Counted from the stretch's first letter, positions 49,243 to 59,840 are shown. The stretch is 64,000 nucleotides of DNA from Tritrichomonas musculus (GCA_039105265.1 JAPFFF010000027.1:806001-870000), one strand, 5' to 3'. The notes: generated by a model not told the origin, from the letters alone. Numbers and translations are program-made.

Positions 49243-49701
49243 ATGGCAAAAAGGTAAATCGGGTACCCCTTACAAGGTCTAATACTCTATGAACATTTTT
49301 CATATATTATAATAAATAGCAAATTAATTTTAAAATTAAAATATAATATATTATTAAACATATATTAAAATATTATAAATATATAAATGAGTTATTATAT
49401 GTTTATATTCAGAATATAAAAATGTTTCATTATTATGGCTTAAATTATTTGAAATATTTACAAAAAATAAAGTAATCAAAATATATATTTATTAATTGGT
49501 AAATATATTAATAATTAACTCGTATTATTTATATTAAATTAGTTATATAATATTAAAAAACATGTAAAATAAATATAATATCCTCAATAAAAAATTTTAT
49601 TCCGTAAATTATATGGACTGCCACTCTGTTTTGTCAAAATTTTGCGTTATAACGTATTTTTCATCTTAAAATATAGATTATATGTGAATAAAGAAATTCT
49701 T

Positions 49702-49830
49702 TTATTTAAGATTGCAATGGCATTTGAAGCATTTCTTTGTTTCTTTGGTGCAATGAGTGCATCGATGGACTGTATGACCTTGTTTTTGTAATTTTCCACC
49801 ACATAAAGCATATGCTGTAGTTTTGTTACC
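49702..49830 (-). pseudogene. Zinc-ribbon C-terminal relic, possibly transposase-derived
   Basis: One minus-strand frame reads GNKTTAYALCGGKLQ and then RCTHCTKETKKCFKCHCNLK before a stop. The RCxxCxxxTxxxCxxC spacing resembles the C-terminal zinc ribbon of piggyBac-type transposases. No upstream open frame connects to it. A host zinc protein fragment is equally possible. Confidence 0.3.
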
Positions 49831-50025
49831 CTGTCAATTAAAATCAATCAATTGTCGAGAAAACATTTTTTAGAATATCTTTAAAATTCATAATTATATA
49901 TAAATTCTATATACAAAATTGATGATATGCCCTTCCGACGTAATTGTATCTTTATATAATTCAATGAAAAGACTTATTAAAATGCAATAATTGCAGAAAC
50001 AAAACGTAATAACACAAATTTTATA

Positions 50026-50078
<53 letters not shown>

Positions 50079-51313
50079 TTTTAATTTTCTCAAAACTAAA
50101 AAAAATTGAGAGAAAAAATTATTTTCTTTCTATTTTTGAATACCCTTACAAAAAGTCTGTTTTGGGTAATCAGTACCTATTTTGTTTAAGGGAAGAGTTG
50201 AAACTCTCAAAATTTTCTTAGTCTTGCCTCAAATTTTATGGTTAAATTATAAAAACGAAAAATAAATGAAAATGAGATTAAAGTATTAAAATAAAATTCA
50301 TTTACTTTATATTTTTAAAATATAATATTGTTTTTTCATTTATTTATTTTTAAGAAAATTAAATTCAAAATAATTTCAAGAATTTGACATAAATGTAACC
50401 TTCCGCAGACGTCATTTTTTTCCTACATCTTTTCAGATTTGAAATCCCAATGATGAGAGTTGTATCCCTTTTCCACATATTGTTATTTCATTTTTAAGAT
50501 TTTTCTCTGAATTTTCTCTCAATAATTTTTATATTTTTTATATTCAGAAATCATCTCAAATTTTTTTTCGATCTTTTTTTTTTTGAATGAAAATTAATAA
50601 ATTATTTTATATTTATGACATATATTAAATTAGGTTAATATATTTTATTTATAGTAACATAAATGAATATAATATATATTTATTTAAATAGTAATAATAT
50701 ATATCATTGTATAGCATTAATATTATCTATTCTATCTAAATTTTTTTTTTCTGAACATTTCAATAGATTATTTTGTTGAAAATTTTTGCCTATTATTCAT
50801 TTGAACCCAGCAAAGTAGAAAGAAAAGTGACAAAAAGAAGGTCACTTAATAATATTCTATAATATATATTTATTGTATTATGTAATTAGGCTGCTTAATA
50901 CCTATGCTTTATTTTTTATTTCAATATATATAAAGTATTTTTTTTTTTTCAATTCTCAATAGTATAGAATTATTTGAATATTTTAGTTTAATAAGAGTTC
51001 TCAAAAATTAAAAAAAATCTTCTCAAACTCGACCCTTAAAAAGAGCATAGTTTTTAATACCTCTGAAAGGCAAATTTATGTACGTTTTTTTTTTTTTATC
51101 TATAAATTAACTTTTTGAATATTATAAATAAACTTCTTTTGGTAATTTTTTAAAAATTATCTCGCATTGAATGATATAAATAAACTAATATTAATGTTTA
51201 TATATATAAAATAAAATTTTTAATATCTTTAAATTTAAAATTATACTAAATAATTTCATATCTAACAAGATATTTAAGTTTTAAATTGCAGGCGCTTCAA
51301 ATATCGGAATTCA

Positions 51314-52609
51314 ATGTTTTCTAGAATTGTTGTCTATATCAGAGTCCATTTGTATCAATTTGTAATCAGCTGTTACATTTTATTGTTACTTGCGGTTTTA
51401 ATAATACACATATCCTTTAGAAATAGTAATTCTTTTTTCACTTTTTCAAATGATAAAATCGAATCCGATTTTCCAGTTGACCTGGTATACACATGGGTAG
51501 ATGGAAGAGACCAAAAATGGATATCTGAATTTACAAAAGCGATTCGTGAAAAGAATCTCAAATTCGAAAAGCGAGATGTATTAAATCGATTTGTTGATGT
51601 TGAAGAACTTCGCTATTCGCTTCGATCAGTTGAGAAAAACTTGCCTTGGATACGATACATATTTATTGTTACATGGGCTCATCAACGTCCTTATTGGATC
51701 GATTTAAATCATTCAAAACTCAAATTCATTTCACAATCAGAAATTTTTCCAGACAATTTTTCGTTACCGACATTCAATTCGAAATCAATTGACTTACAAA
51801 TATATAAAATACCGGGATTATCTGAGCATTTTATATATTCAAATGATGACATGTACTTTTTAAATCGTTTGAAAAAATCGGATTTTTTCACTCAAAAAGG
51901 AAAACCGATTTTTTTAGTTTCAAAAAATAAATGGAGTCGAGTCAGATGTAAACATTATCGTTTTAAATTCAATTATATAAGACGTCCGAATGATGGAGTT
52001 TTATTTATGGCTTCTGTAACAGCAACAATAGTTGATTTTATTAATAAATATGGAAAAAAGATGCCTTATTGCTATTCGCATGTTCAAATTCCATTGACTA
52101 AAACTCTTTGTAAAGAAGTTTATTCAAATTTCAAAGAAGAAATTGACAGAACAATTTCTAGTCGATTCAGATCATTGGATGATTTGCAAATGCAGACATT
52201 AATGATTCAATACGGTGCTTATACTGAATCTTCTCTTGTTAAAATAAAGGATGATCATGATGGAATTTTCGTTGTTCTTTCTGAAAATAAAAATTTGAAT
52301 TTTCGTAATTTGTATAAAATTAAAACAAAAAAGCCAAAATTGCTTTCAATTAATATTGATGATATGGATTCACGTGATGCAATTAAAGCTTTTCTTGATA
52401 TTTTATTCGATAATCCTTCATCATTCGAATTGATTGAAAAAATGCCTGCCGTTGACGCTTATTGGAAGAAGTTTTGGAAGGAAAATTATTTCGATGATTC
52501 AATTTGGAGCTTTTTCTGGCGATATGTAAATAATATTTTTAATTTAGACACTACAATGAAAAAGAAAAATTATGAAGAATTGAATGAATCTAATTATAAA
52601 CATATGTGA
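51314..52609 (+). CDS. Stealth-family sugar-phosphate transferase (GlcNAc-1-phosphotransferase-like)
   Basis: The protein has 431 residues. An N-terminal membrane anchor (FVISCYILLLLAVLIIHI, about 17-34) indicates a type II Golgi protein. The Stealth conserved regions follow in order: DLVYTWVDGRDQKW (CR1, about 56), ELRYSLRSVEKNLPWIRYIF with LKFISQSEIFPDNFSLPTFN (CR2), and then IPGLSEHFIYSNDDMYFL (about 173) with the acidic NDD expected at the active site. A CR3-like segment (RRPNDGVLFMAS, about 222) is also seen. The family transfers sugar-1-phosphates, as in lysosomal GlcNAc-phosphotransferase and bacterial capsule synthesis. In a trichomonad it could build phosphoglycan surface structures or lysosomal tags. 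The start is the first ATG before the anchor. Confidence 0.85.
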   Translation: MFSRIVVYIRVHLYQFVISCYILLLLAVLIIHISFRNSNSFFTFSNDKIESDFPVDLVYTWVDGRDQKWISEFTKAIREKNLKFEKRDVLNRFVDVEELRYSLRSVEKNLPWIRYIFIVTWAHQRPYWIDLNHSKLKFISQSEIFPDNFSLPTFNSKSIDLQIYKIPGLSEHFIYSNDDMYFLNRLKKSDFFTQKGKPIFLVSKNKWSRVRCKHYRFKFNYIRRPNDGVLFMASVTATIVDFINKYGKKMPYCYSHVQIPLTKTLCKEVYSNFKEEIDRTISSRFRSLDDLQMQTLMIQYGAYTESSLVKIKDDHDGIFVVLSENKNLNFRNLYKIKTKKPKLLSINIDDMDSRDAIKAFLDILFDNPSSFELIEKMPAVDAYWKKFWKENYFDDSIWSFFWRYVNNIFNLDTTMKKKNYEELNESNYKHM

Positions 52610-53249
52610 ATTAAAGGAAAATTGTTTGTTTTGTTTTGAAGAAGATTTTCAAATCACATATTGTTCTCTGCAATGAATGTTTTGTAAATATTTTCTGTCA
52701 ACTTTAAAAATATTATTTTTTTATTATTATTCTCTACCTTGTTTTTTCTGACCAAACCATTTTATAAGACTATCCTATTTTGATTTCAATTATGGACTGA
52801 AATGTCCAGATTTGAGAGTTGATAGTAAAGCCTAGTTCTTTACAATGATTGTTTTGAAAATATAACATGAAAATAGGGATTTTTTTTTTGTTGAAGAGAA
52901 TATTCAAATCACAATCATTTCATCATTTTTTGAAGAGAAAAATGAAAGTTAATTCAAAAAATGATGAAAAAAAAAAAATAAATGAAATGAAGTGAAAGCA
53001 AATATCGGTTCCACTTTTTTGCTGACGAAAAAAAAAAAAAAAAAAAAATTACCATTTTTTACTTTTTTCCCATATTTTTTAAGGTTTATGTTTTTTTTTT
53101 TTTTTTGGAACAGTAAGCATCCATTAAACAATGATTTCATTAAATAAGTAATGATTTCAATAATGGGCACATTTTTTTATATAACAAGATTAAAATATGC
53201 CCTTTTGATTTTGAATTCATTATTAATATCAAATCAATTGATAGAAACG
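52610..53249. other. Intergenic region with a diverged direct repeat
   Basis: Two related stretches, near 52630-52660 and 52890-52920, share a GAAGA(G)A...TTCAAATCACA core. There are several A and T homopolymers. No gene is seen. Confidence 0.4.
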
Positions 53250-55622
53250 ATGGAGCTTTGTGATTATATAAACCAAGCAAAAGAGTTACACAGCATTTTA
53301 CTTAATTACATTGATGATGATTGTGATTTTTCTACGATTGAAAAAACATTTTTATTGCAAAAATATCATGAAAATATCGATGAATTGAGGGAATTTATAT
53401 ACATGATTTTGATAATATGTAATAACAGAAATCGAAAAAACAATTTTTTTCAAAAAATTGAAAAGATTATATTATATTTGAAAGATGATATTAAAAGATT
53501 TTTTTCAGATGATGAAATCTTTCAGCTTTTTGAAAGTAATAAAAGGATTCTTTTATTCCTTTTCCAAAATAATTTTATTACAATTGATAATTCTATTGTT
53601 GATATGATAACACAAAAAAATAAAGAATTTATAAACTTTTTTTATTTAGAAATCAAAGGAAAAATTGATAAAGAAACTGAATCATCAATTTCCAACGAAC
53701 TTTTAAAATATGATCAAAATATTTTTAATACGTTTGAAGAAAATAGACAAAACGGTGAAAATGATTCATACATTTGTAAATTAATTCAGCAAGATTTAAT
53801 TATTGAATTTATACAATATGTCAATAAAACAAATTATCAAATTTCAGCAGTTATTAATTCTTCACTTTTTGAAACAAATTCTTTTTTATTAGAACAACAA
53901 CCAACCCTCATTGAATATGCTGCATTTTATGGATCTATTCAAATTTTCCAATATTTGTTAATGAATAATGTTGAATTGTCGCCATCTTTGTGGCTTTTTG
54001 CAATTCATGGAAGAAATGCAGAATTAATTCATCTTCTTGAACAAATTCGTTTAATTCCAAGCGACAAATCGTATTACAAATGCTTTGAAGAATCAATCAA
54101 ATGTCATCACAATGAAATTGCTCATTACATTCAAGAAAATTTAATAAATAAAAATGCGTTTTTGACTGATTCGAAATTTGATCCATTTTTCAAAGATAAC
54201 GAGTTCTCTTATGGATTTCATTACTTTAACTATGAATTCTTCCCTAAAAAAGCAAATTATAGATTTACGATTCATTATGCATGTAAGTATGGCTATTTAA
54301 CAATTGTAAAATTATTCTCTGCGAAAAATGATTTAAAAACAAAAGAAGAAATAATAATCTCAAAAAAAACATTAATGTAATTACATATAATCACATAATT
54401 TAATGCAATTTTAAGTCAAATATCTTTACAATGTTTTGAAAAATCATTGTTTTTTATAAAGTTCTAATTTTTTTGTTTTAATTCAATTTGAAAATTTAAT
54501 ATTTTTAATTACAAATTAATTGATCTTGCAATCGAAAGTGATAAATTTGAAATAATTAATTTTTTATTGCCCGTATTAAGAGAAAATATTAATGAATTCT
54601 CATTTGAAAACTGCCGATTTTTAAAGCAAATAACAATACCTCCTTCGTTTCAAAAAATCGAAAAACGTGCATTTCATAACTGTTCATCTTTAACACAAAT
54701 AGTTATTCCATCATCCATAACAGACATCGAATCTGATGCATTTAATGGATGCGAATCATTAAAAAAAATTACGATTCCAGCTTTGGTGAAGTCTATTGGA
54801 GAATGTGCCTTTAAAGATTGTGTTTCATTAGTCAGCATAACAATTCTATCAAATTTAATTGAATTTATTAAAAGCAGCACTTTCTTCAACTGTTCTTCTT
54901 TAACAGAAATAAAAATTCCATCATCTGTAATTGCTATTGGTAAAAATGCATTTGAAAAATGTTCATCTTTAAACAAAATATTAATTCCATCTTCAGTTGT
55001 TTCAATCAAAGAAAAAGCATTCAATGATTGTTTTAAACTCAAAGAAATAACTTTTGAAAATCCATCATCTCTTGAATCAATAGGAGAATCAGCATTTATG
55101 AATTGTGTTTCATTGCAAAATATAAATATTCCATCATCAGTGACTTCAATTGATAAAGCTGCATTTGGCCTTTGCACTTCACTTAAAAATGTCTCATTTC
55201 AAATTCCATCATCATTGACAGCAATTGAATCAGAAGTTTTTTGGAAATGCGAATCTTTGGATGATTTTACCGTTCCTTATTCAGTCACATCAATTAATTT
55301 TGCTGCTTTTGCTGATTGTTCATCATTGAAACAAATATATTTCCATTCAAATGTATATGTAATTGAGAGATGGGCTTTCAGGGAGTGTAAATCATTAACC
55401 AGAATAAAAATTCCACCAAAAGTACAACATATTAATGAATCTACCTTCGATTGCTGTACATCATTGAACGAAATAATAATACCACCTTCAGTGATTTCAA
55501 TTGAGAAATATGCATTCTTCAATTGTATATCATTACATAAAATAGATATGCCTCCATCTGTTCAATTTGTTAGTAAATGTGCTTTTTATGGGAGCCCATT
55601 GCAAGATTTATATTATGAATAG
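53250..55622 (+). pseudogene. DUF3447/ankyrin + BspA-like LRR gene interrupted by an in-frame stop-bearing segment
   Basis: The start is taken at ATG 53250 (MELCDYINQAKELHS). An upstream in-frame ATG at 53151 adds a hydrophobic leader not seen in the paralogue. Part one (to the stop at 54380) is the DUF3447/ankyrin region (ETNSFLLEQQPTLIEYAAFY, FTIHYACKYGYLTIVKLF). Similarity resumes in the same frame at about 54516 (LIDLAIESDKFEIINFLL). From 54580 to 55622 it has about fourteen BspA-type LRR units of about 23 residues (FxNCSSLTQIVIPSSIT pattern). The gap of about 140 nt has stops and lacks the GTAYGT...ACTAACACACAG signals of known trichomonad introns. So it is either a pseudogene or two separate products. 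Intact relatives are thought to be surface or adhesion proteins. Confidence 0.7.
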
Positions 55623-56040
55623 TTGCTTGCCTTATTAATTATTGCAAAAATTTTATTATATTTAGAATAAACATCATATGCATTTTACTGGTGATTATGT
55701 AAATATTTTTATATGAATTGTCTTTGTGTAAAACGAATATAATTTGCATTAAAATTTCATAAAAATTCAATTGAATTCTTTTTAAACATTTCAAAGAAGC
55801 TATAAAAAATTCATATTTTAATATAATCATCAAATCATTGTATATATTAATGCTGGTTTTAAGATGATAAATATTTGAAACTTTTTTTAAATTCATCGTT
55901 CCAGGTTTTCTTTCTGTATCTGATTTGCATTCTTTAAGTTGATAATCGTCGTCAAAGAATTCATCTCGCCTCTTTCCTTTCTTTATTAATCCATCATTAA
56001 CAAAGATTTATAAATAAGCATTCAAATTATTCTCATTTAA
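55623..56040. other. Intergenic AT-rich spacer
   Basis: This lies between two LRR loci. No coding signal is seen on either strand. A minus-strand reading frame here has random AT-rich composition. Confidence 0.4.
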
Positions 56041-56900
56041 TTTAAATGGCAAGCAAAAAGGTTATTCTTCACATAATTGTCCAGAAAAAAAAATAAAAAG
56101 TACCATTTCGTCTTAAATCAGAACAATATTATGGATGTCAATATCACGAATCCAAAATAAAACTGGACAATTCAGTAGAGAGAATTCCTAATTATGCTTT
56201 TTATGGAAGCAAAGTTTCAATCAATCCCACTTCATTATATAGATGAAGTAGCCTTTGGTGAATGCAGAGTTGAAATCGATCTTTCAGACGCCACAAACTT
56301 ATATACGATAGATGATGTTTGTTTTTATCATTTCTGATTTCCATCATCAAAAGATGTTAAATTACAAAATAATTTGAACTAGTTTTTCAAACGGTTTCAA
56401 TTTTGTATCGATAACTATTCCAGAAGGTGTCTCCAAAAAAGACAAATCATGTTTCTACAACTGGGCCAATTTAACATCAATTTGCATTCCAAACAGAGTT
56501 AATTCAATTTGCATTCCAAACAGAGTTAATTCAATTTGCATTCCAAACAGAGTTAATTCAATTTGCATTCCAAACAGAGTTAATTCAATTTGCATTCCAA
56601 ACAGAGTTAATTCAATTTGCATTCCAAACAGAGTTAATTCAATTGCATTTTTGGTTTTTTCAATTGTCACAATTAGATGTCCATCTCTCTGCCAGAGAAA
56701 CAGACAACGATAGGAAGTCTTTGTTTTTATGGATGCCCATCTTTGGAGTCCATTACAATCCAGGAAAAAGTGGCGTACATCGGTGATCAATATTTTTGCA
56801 CTTTGATGTCGATTTTTCGTCAAATAACGTGCTGGTATCATTGGATCATCAGATTTGAAATTGAATTCCAAATATCTATGTTAAAACATATTGGATTTAA
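56041..56900 (+). pseudogene. Degenerate BspA-like LRR gene
   Basis: LRR fragments occur in several plus-strand frames: EVAFGECRVEIDLSDATNLY (about 56247), KSCFYNWANLTSICIPNRVN (about 56445), and IGSLCFYGCPSLESITIQEK (about 56712). Frames change and stops intervene, so this is a decayed copy. An internal 27-bp repeat expansion has lengthened one repeat unit. Confidence 0.6.
56478..56639. repeat. 27-bp tandem repeat, six exact copies
   Basis: The unit begins CAATTTGCATTCCAAACAG and ends AGTTAATT. Six copies are identical. In the LRR frame each encodes nine residues, SICIPNRVN, that is, part of a single LRR unit. The identity implies very recent slippage or unequal crossing-over. Confidence 0.95.
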
Positions 56901-56949
56901 TCCTCAAAACTTAAAAAAAAAAAAAAGAGATTTGGTATATAACTAATAT

Positions 56950-58236
56950 TTAATGTCTAATTATAGGTAATGCATTAAAAACAAGAAGAGAAATTAAAAG
57001 AATCAAGCATATTAAAAACGCAATTTGATATTGTCGTCGTGGTTTTGATATATACACAGTATTTGGCTGGGAGCAAAATTTAGCAAGATCTTCTAGTTCT
57101 TTTTCAAGATCTTCAACTTTATTTTTAAGATTGACGATTTCTACTTCTTTTTGCTCAATTTGTTCTTTATCAGTTGATGAAATATTATTATTGATAGAAG
57201 AATTTTCATCTTGAATTTCAAAAGGAAGTGGAACTGGGGATCTTTTTTCAAGTATCTTTGTATTTGTTAATGATTCGAGCTTCCTAATTACTAGTTCTTT
57301 GAAATGAATTAAATCTTCTGATCCATGTTCAGGAGCAAAGCCTTGAGCAGATCCGTTCACTTCGAGAATGTATTCTTTCCCTTGTTTATCGACTAGTGCA
57401 TCTATATCAAATGATAGCATATCAGGATATGTTTGGTAAATAAGATCAACCCAGCGTTTCCAACGAGGATTCATTTCTGTATCTTCGCGTTCTGCCATCA
57501 TTCCAAAATTAACCTTCCAGTTGATTGATGATCGTTTATGAACTCGATAATAATCTGGAGCTATAAAAACAATTCTAAGTTCGTAATCTGTGTCAATCAA
57601 TGGTTCTGCAGCGCAATAATTATTTGATAATGCAATAATGGATTTGATGTCTTCTAATTCATCGCGATTATGAATTCGAACTTTTCCAAAGCCAGCATGA
57701 GGAAATCCAACTTTAAGAACAAAAGGTTCTGGTGGTGGAGTAGCTATTTGAATGTATTCTGGATAATAGTATTGTTTGATTAAAGGAAAAATATCTTCCC
57801 CAACTTTATCACGAATGGCTCGAAGACGTCCATACATAATGGGTTTTTCTAATTCTGCCATTACTGCTCCAAATCCATTAATCATTGGCGTATTTGAGTG
57901 ATAAATACCGTAGAGAATATTACGATAATCAGGAACATGCCCTAACCTATGCCCAACGTATCTCGAAAACATTCGAATTAAAACGAGAGTTGGACAAACA
58001 TTATAGCGTGTTGTTTTTTGATGAGGACAATTAGCACGATTTGATGGTCCTAATGCGATTGTTGCTGTATCTTTGTCACTGAATGAACTGAGAGCAATCT
58101 CTTCCCAAGTTGCTTGTTCAACCGTAAATTTATCTGAATATTCTTTACATATATCATACCAATTTTCCTCAGGATTTCCAATAACAAGAAGTATAGGAAG
58201 TTTTTTTTCTGTCATAAATATTTCATTTTTTATCAA
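56950..58236 (-). CDS. Synapsin-like ATP-grasp protein with C-terminal membrane anchor
   Basis: The protein has 428 residues. The N-terminal part (LPILLVIGNPEENWYDICKE, VEQATWEEIAL) matches the synapsin C-domain start. The ATP-grasp core follows: PFVLKVGFPHAGFGKVRI (about 173), CAAEPLIDTDYELRIVFIA, INWKVNFGMMAERE, and LSFDIDALVDKQGKEYILEV then NGSAQGF (about 300-315), which supply the lysine, glycine loop and acidic metal ligands. A coiled coil follows (about 360-390), then one membrane helix near the end (IAFLICLILLISLLVFNALP). So the enzyme domain probably faces the cytosol from a vesicle or ER membrane. Animal synapsins bind synaptic vesicles and ATP. Non-animal homologues are rarely described. 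Other ATP-grasp ligases are the alternative. Confidence 0.65.
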   Translation of the reverse strand: MIKNEIFMTEKKLPILLVIGNPEENWYDICKEYSDKFTVEQATWEEIALSSFSDKDTATIALGPSNRANCPHQKTTRYNVCPTLVLIRMFSRYVGHRLGHVPDYRNILYGIYHSNTPMINGFGAVMAELEKPIMYGRLRAIRDKVGEDIFPLIKQYYYPEYIQIATPPPEPFVLKVGFPHAGFGKVRIHNRDELEDIKSIIALSNNYCAAEPLIDTDYELRIVFIAPDYYRVHKRSSINWKVNFGMMAEREDTEMNPRWKRWVDLIYQTYPDMLSFDIDALVDKQGKEYILEVNGSAQGFAPEHGSEDLIHFKELVIRKLESLTNTKILEKRSPVPLPFEIQDENSSINNNISSTDKEQIEQKEVEIVNLKNKVEDLEKELEDLAKFCSQPNTVYISKPRRQYQIAFLICLILLISLLVFNALPIIRH

Positions 58237-58780
58237 CTTTTTCTGTGAAGTATTACAAAATTCTATGAAATCTCACAATGAAATATGTATAAATATCATC
58301 TTTAAAAAAGAGTAAAATAACGAAATATTTACAGATATATATTTATAGTAATCACATTAAATTATTTTCATGACATCTTATCAATTTTATTTTATTTTTT
58401 TTTTTCTTTGGCTCTAAGGCGAAGTCTCGGCTACGACTTCGCTACCCACTGATGTTGGTCATCAATTTTATGGGTATGTTGAATTTATCAATGTCAGTAA
58501 AGAAAGCATAAAAAAGTAGTTTATCAATTATTGCTATTTGTCTTTTGTTGTTTTTCTATTTCATGATGAATGAAAATATACCAGATTGACATTTGATTTA
58601 GCATATAGCTGAAAATATTGATTTAATGCTTTAAAAGCATTTCCAGCAATAATTTTCTGATTGTGCTATAAAATATTGGTTGATCATCTGTGATTTAAAA
58701 AATAAAAATAAATAATACTTAAAAAATAGCATGGAAATCTCTTTATTAACAAACAGATTTATTTTGCATACTTGCATTTC
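58237..58780. other. Intergenic region with a GC-rich hairpin
   Basis: A hairpin GCGAAGTC / GACTTCGC (58419-58426, 58435-58442) lies in a GC-rich patch in otherwise AT-rich DNA. No gene is seen. The patch follows the 3' end of the Pelota-like gene at a distance. Confidence 0.5.
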
Positions 58781-59524
58781 TTAATTGTATGAATTTGAGC
58801 TTGGTGGAATAAAAATGTATTTCAAGACTCCAATTATTCCACCAAAATTTGTGAGTTCTTCCCAGTTTGCTGAACCTTGGTTATAAACAACAATGTTTGC
58901 TCCATGATATTTATGATCAGCAGAAGATAATGGATTTTTCCATTGATCATCTTGTCTTTCAATGAATTCTTCTGTAACAAAAAGGACATTGACTGCGCCG
59001 TTTTCCAATGCCTCTAAAGTTTCTTTTCCGTATGTTACATAATCAAATTTCTTGGCCATATATTTGTGTAAAATATCGAAGCACTTGTTTTGCAAATCTA
59101 CTGGAGAAGCTAATTCGTTTACTTTAACTTTTGATGATTTTGGATGCAAGATTTCATCAATTGTTGATAATTCGTTTTCATCCCAATTACTTTTAATAAG
59201 CTGTAATTCACATCCATCAGTAATCCATATACTTTGTTTGGTTCCTTCTTTGACGTTTAGATTATCACTCTGTGAAATTTTTCCATTGATATGAATTGTA
59301 TCTGTTGGATCTCTGATGTATTCTATGTTTTCAACAATAAGTTCAACAATTGCATAAAAAATCGGAGTTTTAAGAGATTTATCTTTCCTTCTGATTTTAG
59401 TTTTAATAGTATCCCCAACTTTCAGAAGTTTGTAAAGAATAGGATAATCGGAAGATTGTTCGATAATTGTGTTTATGCCAGATGGTTGTTTGCTATCTTG
59501 GTCGTATATAATATCTAACTTCAT
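58781..59524 (-). CDS. Pelota/Dom34 homologue lacking the central domain
   Basis: The protein has 247 residues, against about 370-390 for normal Pelota. Residues 1-135 match the Lsm-like eRF1 domain 1 (LLKVGDTIKTKIRRKDKS, FYAIVELIVENIEY, VKEGTKQSIWI). Residues of about 150-247 match eRF1 domain 3 (FDYVTYGKETLEALENGAVN, LFVTEEF, FGGIIGVLKYIF). The central eRF1 domain 2 (about 130 residues) is replaced by a short linker (ILHPKSSKVKVNELASPVDL). Pelota rescues stalled ribosomes with Hbs1. The frame is clean and the ATG is well placed, so this looks like a real short form, not decay. It could instead be a paralogue beside a full-length gene elsewhere. Confidence 0.7.
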   Translation of the reverse strand: MKLDIIYDQDSKQPSGINTIIEQSSDYPILYKLLKVGDTIKTKIRRKDKSLKTPIFYAIVELIVENIEYIRDPTDTIHINGKISQSDNLNVKEGTKQSIWITDGCELQLIKSNWDENELSTIDEILHPKSSKVKVNELASPVDLQNKCFDILHKYMAKKFDYVTYGKETLEALENGAVNVLFVTEEFIERQDDQWKNPLSSADHKYHGANIVVYNQGSANWEELTNFGGIIGVLKYIFIPPSSNSYN

Positions 59525-59536
59525 TTTGTATATAAA

Positions 59537-59553
59537 AATGAAGTGCTAAGTGA
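59537..59553 (-). promoter_or_regulatory. Candidate Inr elements upstream of the Pelota-like gene
   Basis: Minus-strand TCACTT (59553-59548) and TCATTT (59542-59537) lie about 13-29 bp before the ATG at 59524. Both fit the trichomonad TCA(+1)Y(T/A) initiator. They are short motifs, so the support is modest. Confidence 0.4.
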
Positions 59554-59805
59554 TAATTTAAAAACGTTTTTAAAATCTTATAAAATTTTGGCCAACATTC
59601 ATTGAAATTTTGAATTTAAAATTTTTGCATTTTGAATGGAGTGGAAAAAAAAAATTCATTGATATTTCTTGGTATTTTTTTGATAATCAATGGCATATTT
59701 AGATTAAACTTTGTTTTTTTCTGATTTTAATTACAAATGTTAGCTAAATACATCTAATTTTGTAAATCTAGTTACTCATATTTAAATATAATAAAATTTT
59801 TGTTT

Positions 59806-59840
59806 GGAATTGAAATGTTTGTATGAGTTTTCACAAAATT
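59806..59840 (+). other. Copy of the LRR-gene 5' end upstream of the phosphatase
   Basis: GAATTGAAATG then TTTGTATGAGTTTTCACAAA matches 10105-10138 with two differences over 34 nt. In both places it includes an ATG that would begin MSFHKI. Here that frame stops after 24 codons (59823 to about 59894), which makes it an upstream open frame before the phosphatase ATG. Confidence 0.6.

Larger units (their letters stand above)
45491..51313. other. Gene desert, extremely AT-rich
   Basis: No host gene could be supported in this 5.8-kb stretch. It contains one TIR element (45694-47273), a structured GC-rich patch (49171-49242), a zinc-ribbon relic (49702-49830), a hairpin at 48703-48726 (CGCTATATA / TATATAGCG), and a T/A homopolymer block around 50030-50075 that is a likely assembly weak point. 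Confidence 0.5.

Noticed and set aside
48030-49290. A further TIR element between CTAGAGTATATA (48031) and TAATACTCTA (about 49280)
   Set aside because: Only about eight bases match and they are AT-rich. No target duplication could be supported.
50030-50075. Poly(T)/poly(A) block as a retroposon tail
   Set aside because: There is no coding or target-duplication evidence beside it. It is more likely simple sequence or an assembly artefact.
52949-53170. Minus-strand frame with polyphenylalanine
   Set aside because: It is made by T homopolymers in intergenic DNA.
54674-55522. Minus-strand frames opposite the LRR repeats
   Set aside because: They are antisense shadows of the BspA-type repeats, kept open by repeat periodicity.
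56455-56871. 138-residue minus-strand protein with ELTLFGMQI repeats
   Set aside because: It is the antisense of the 27-bp expansion in the LRR pseudogene.
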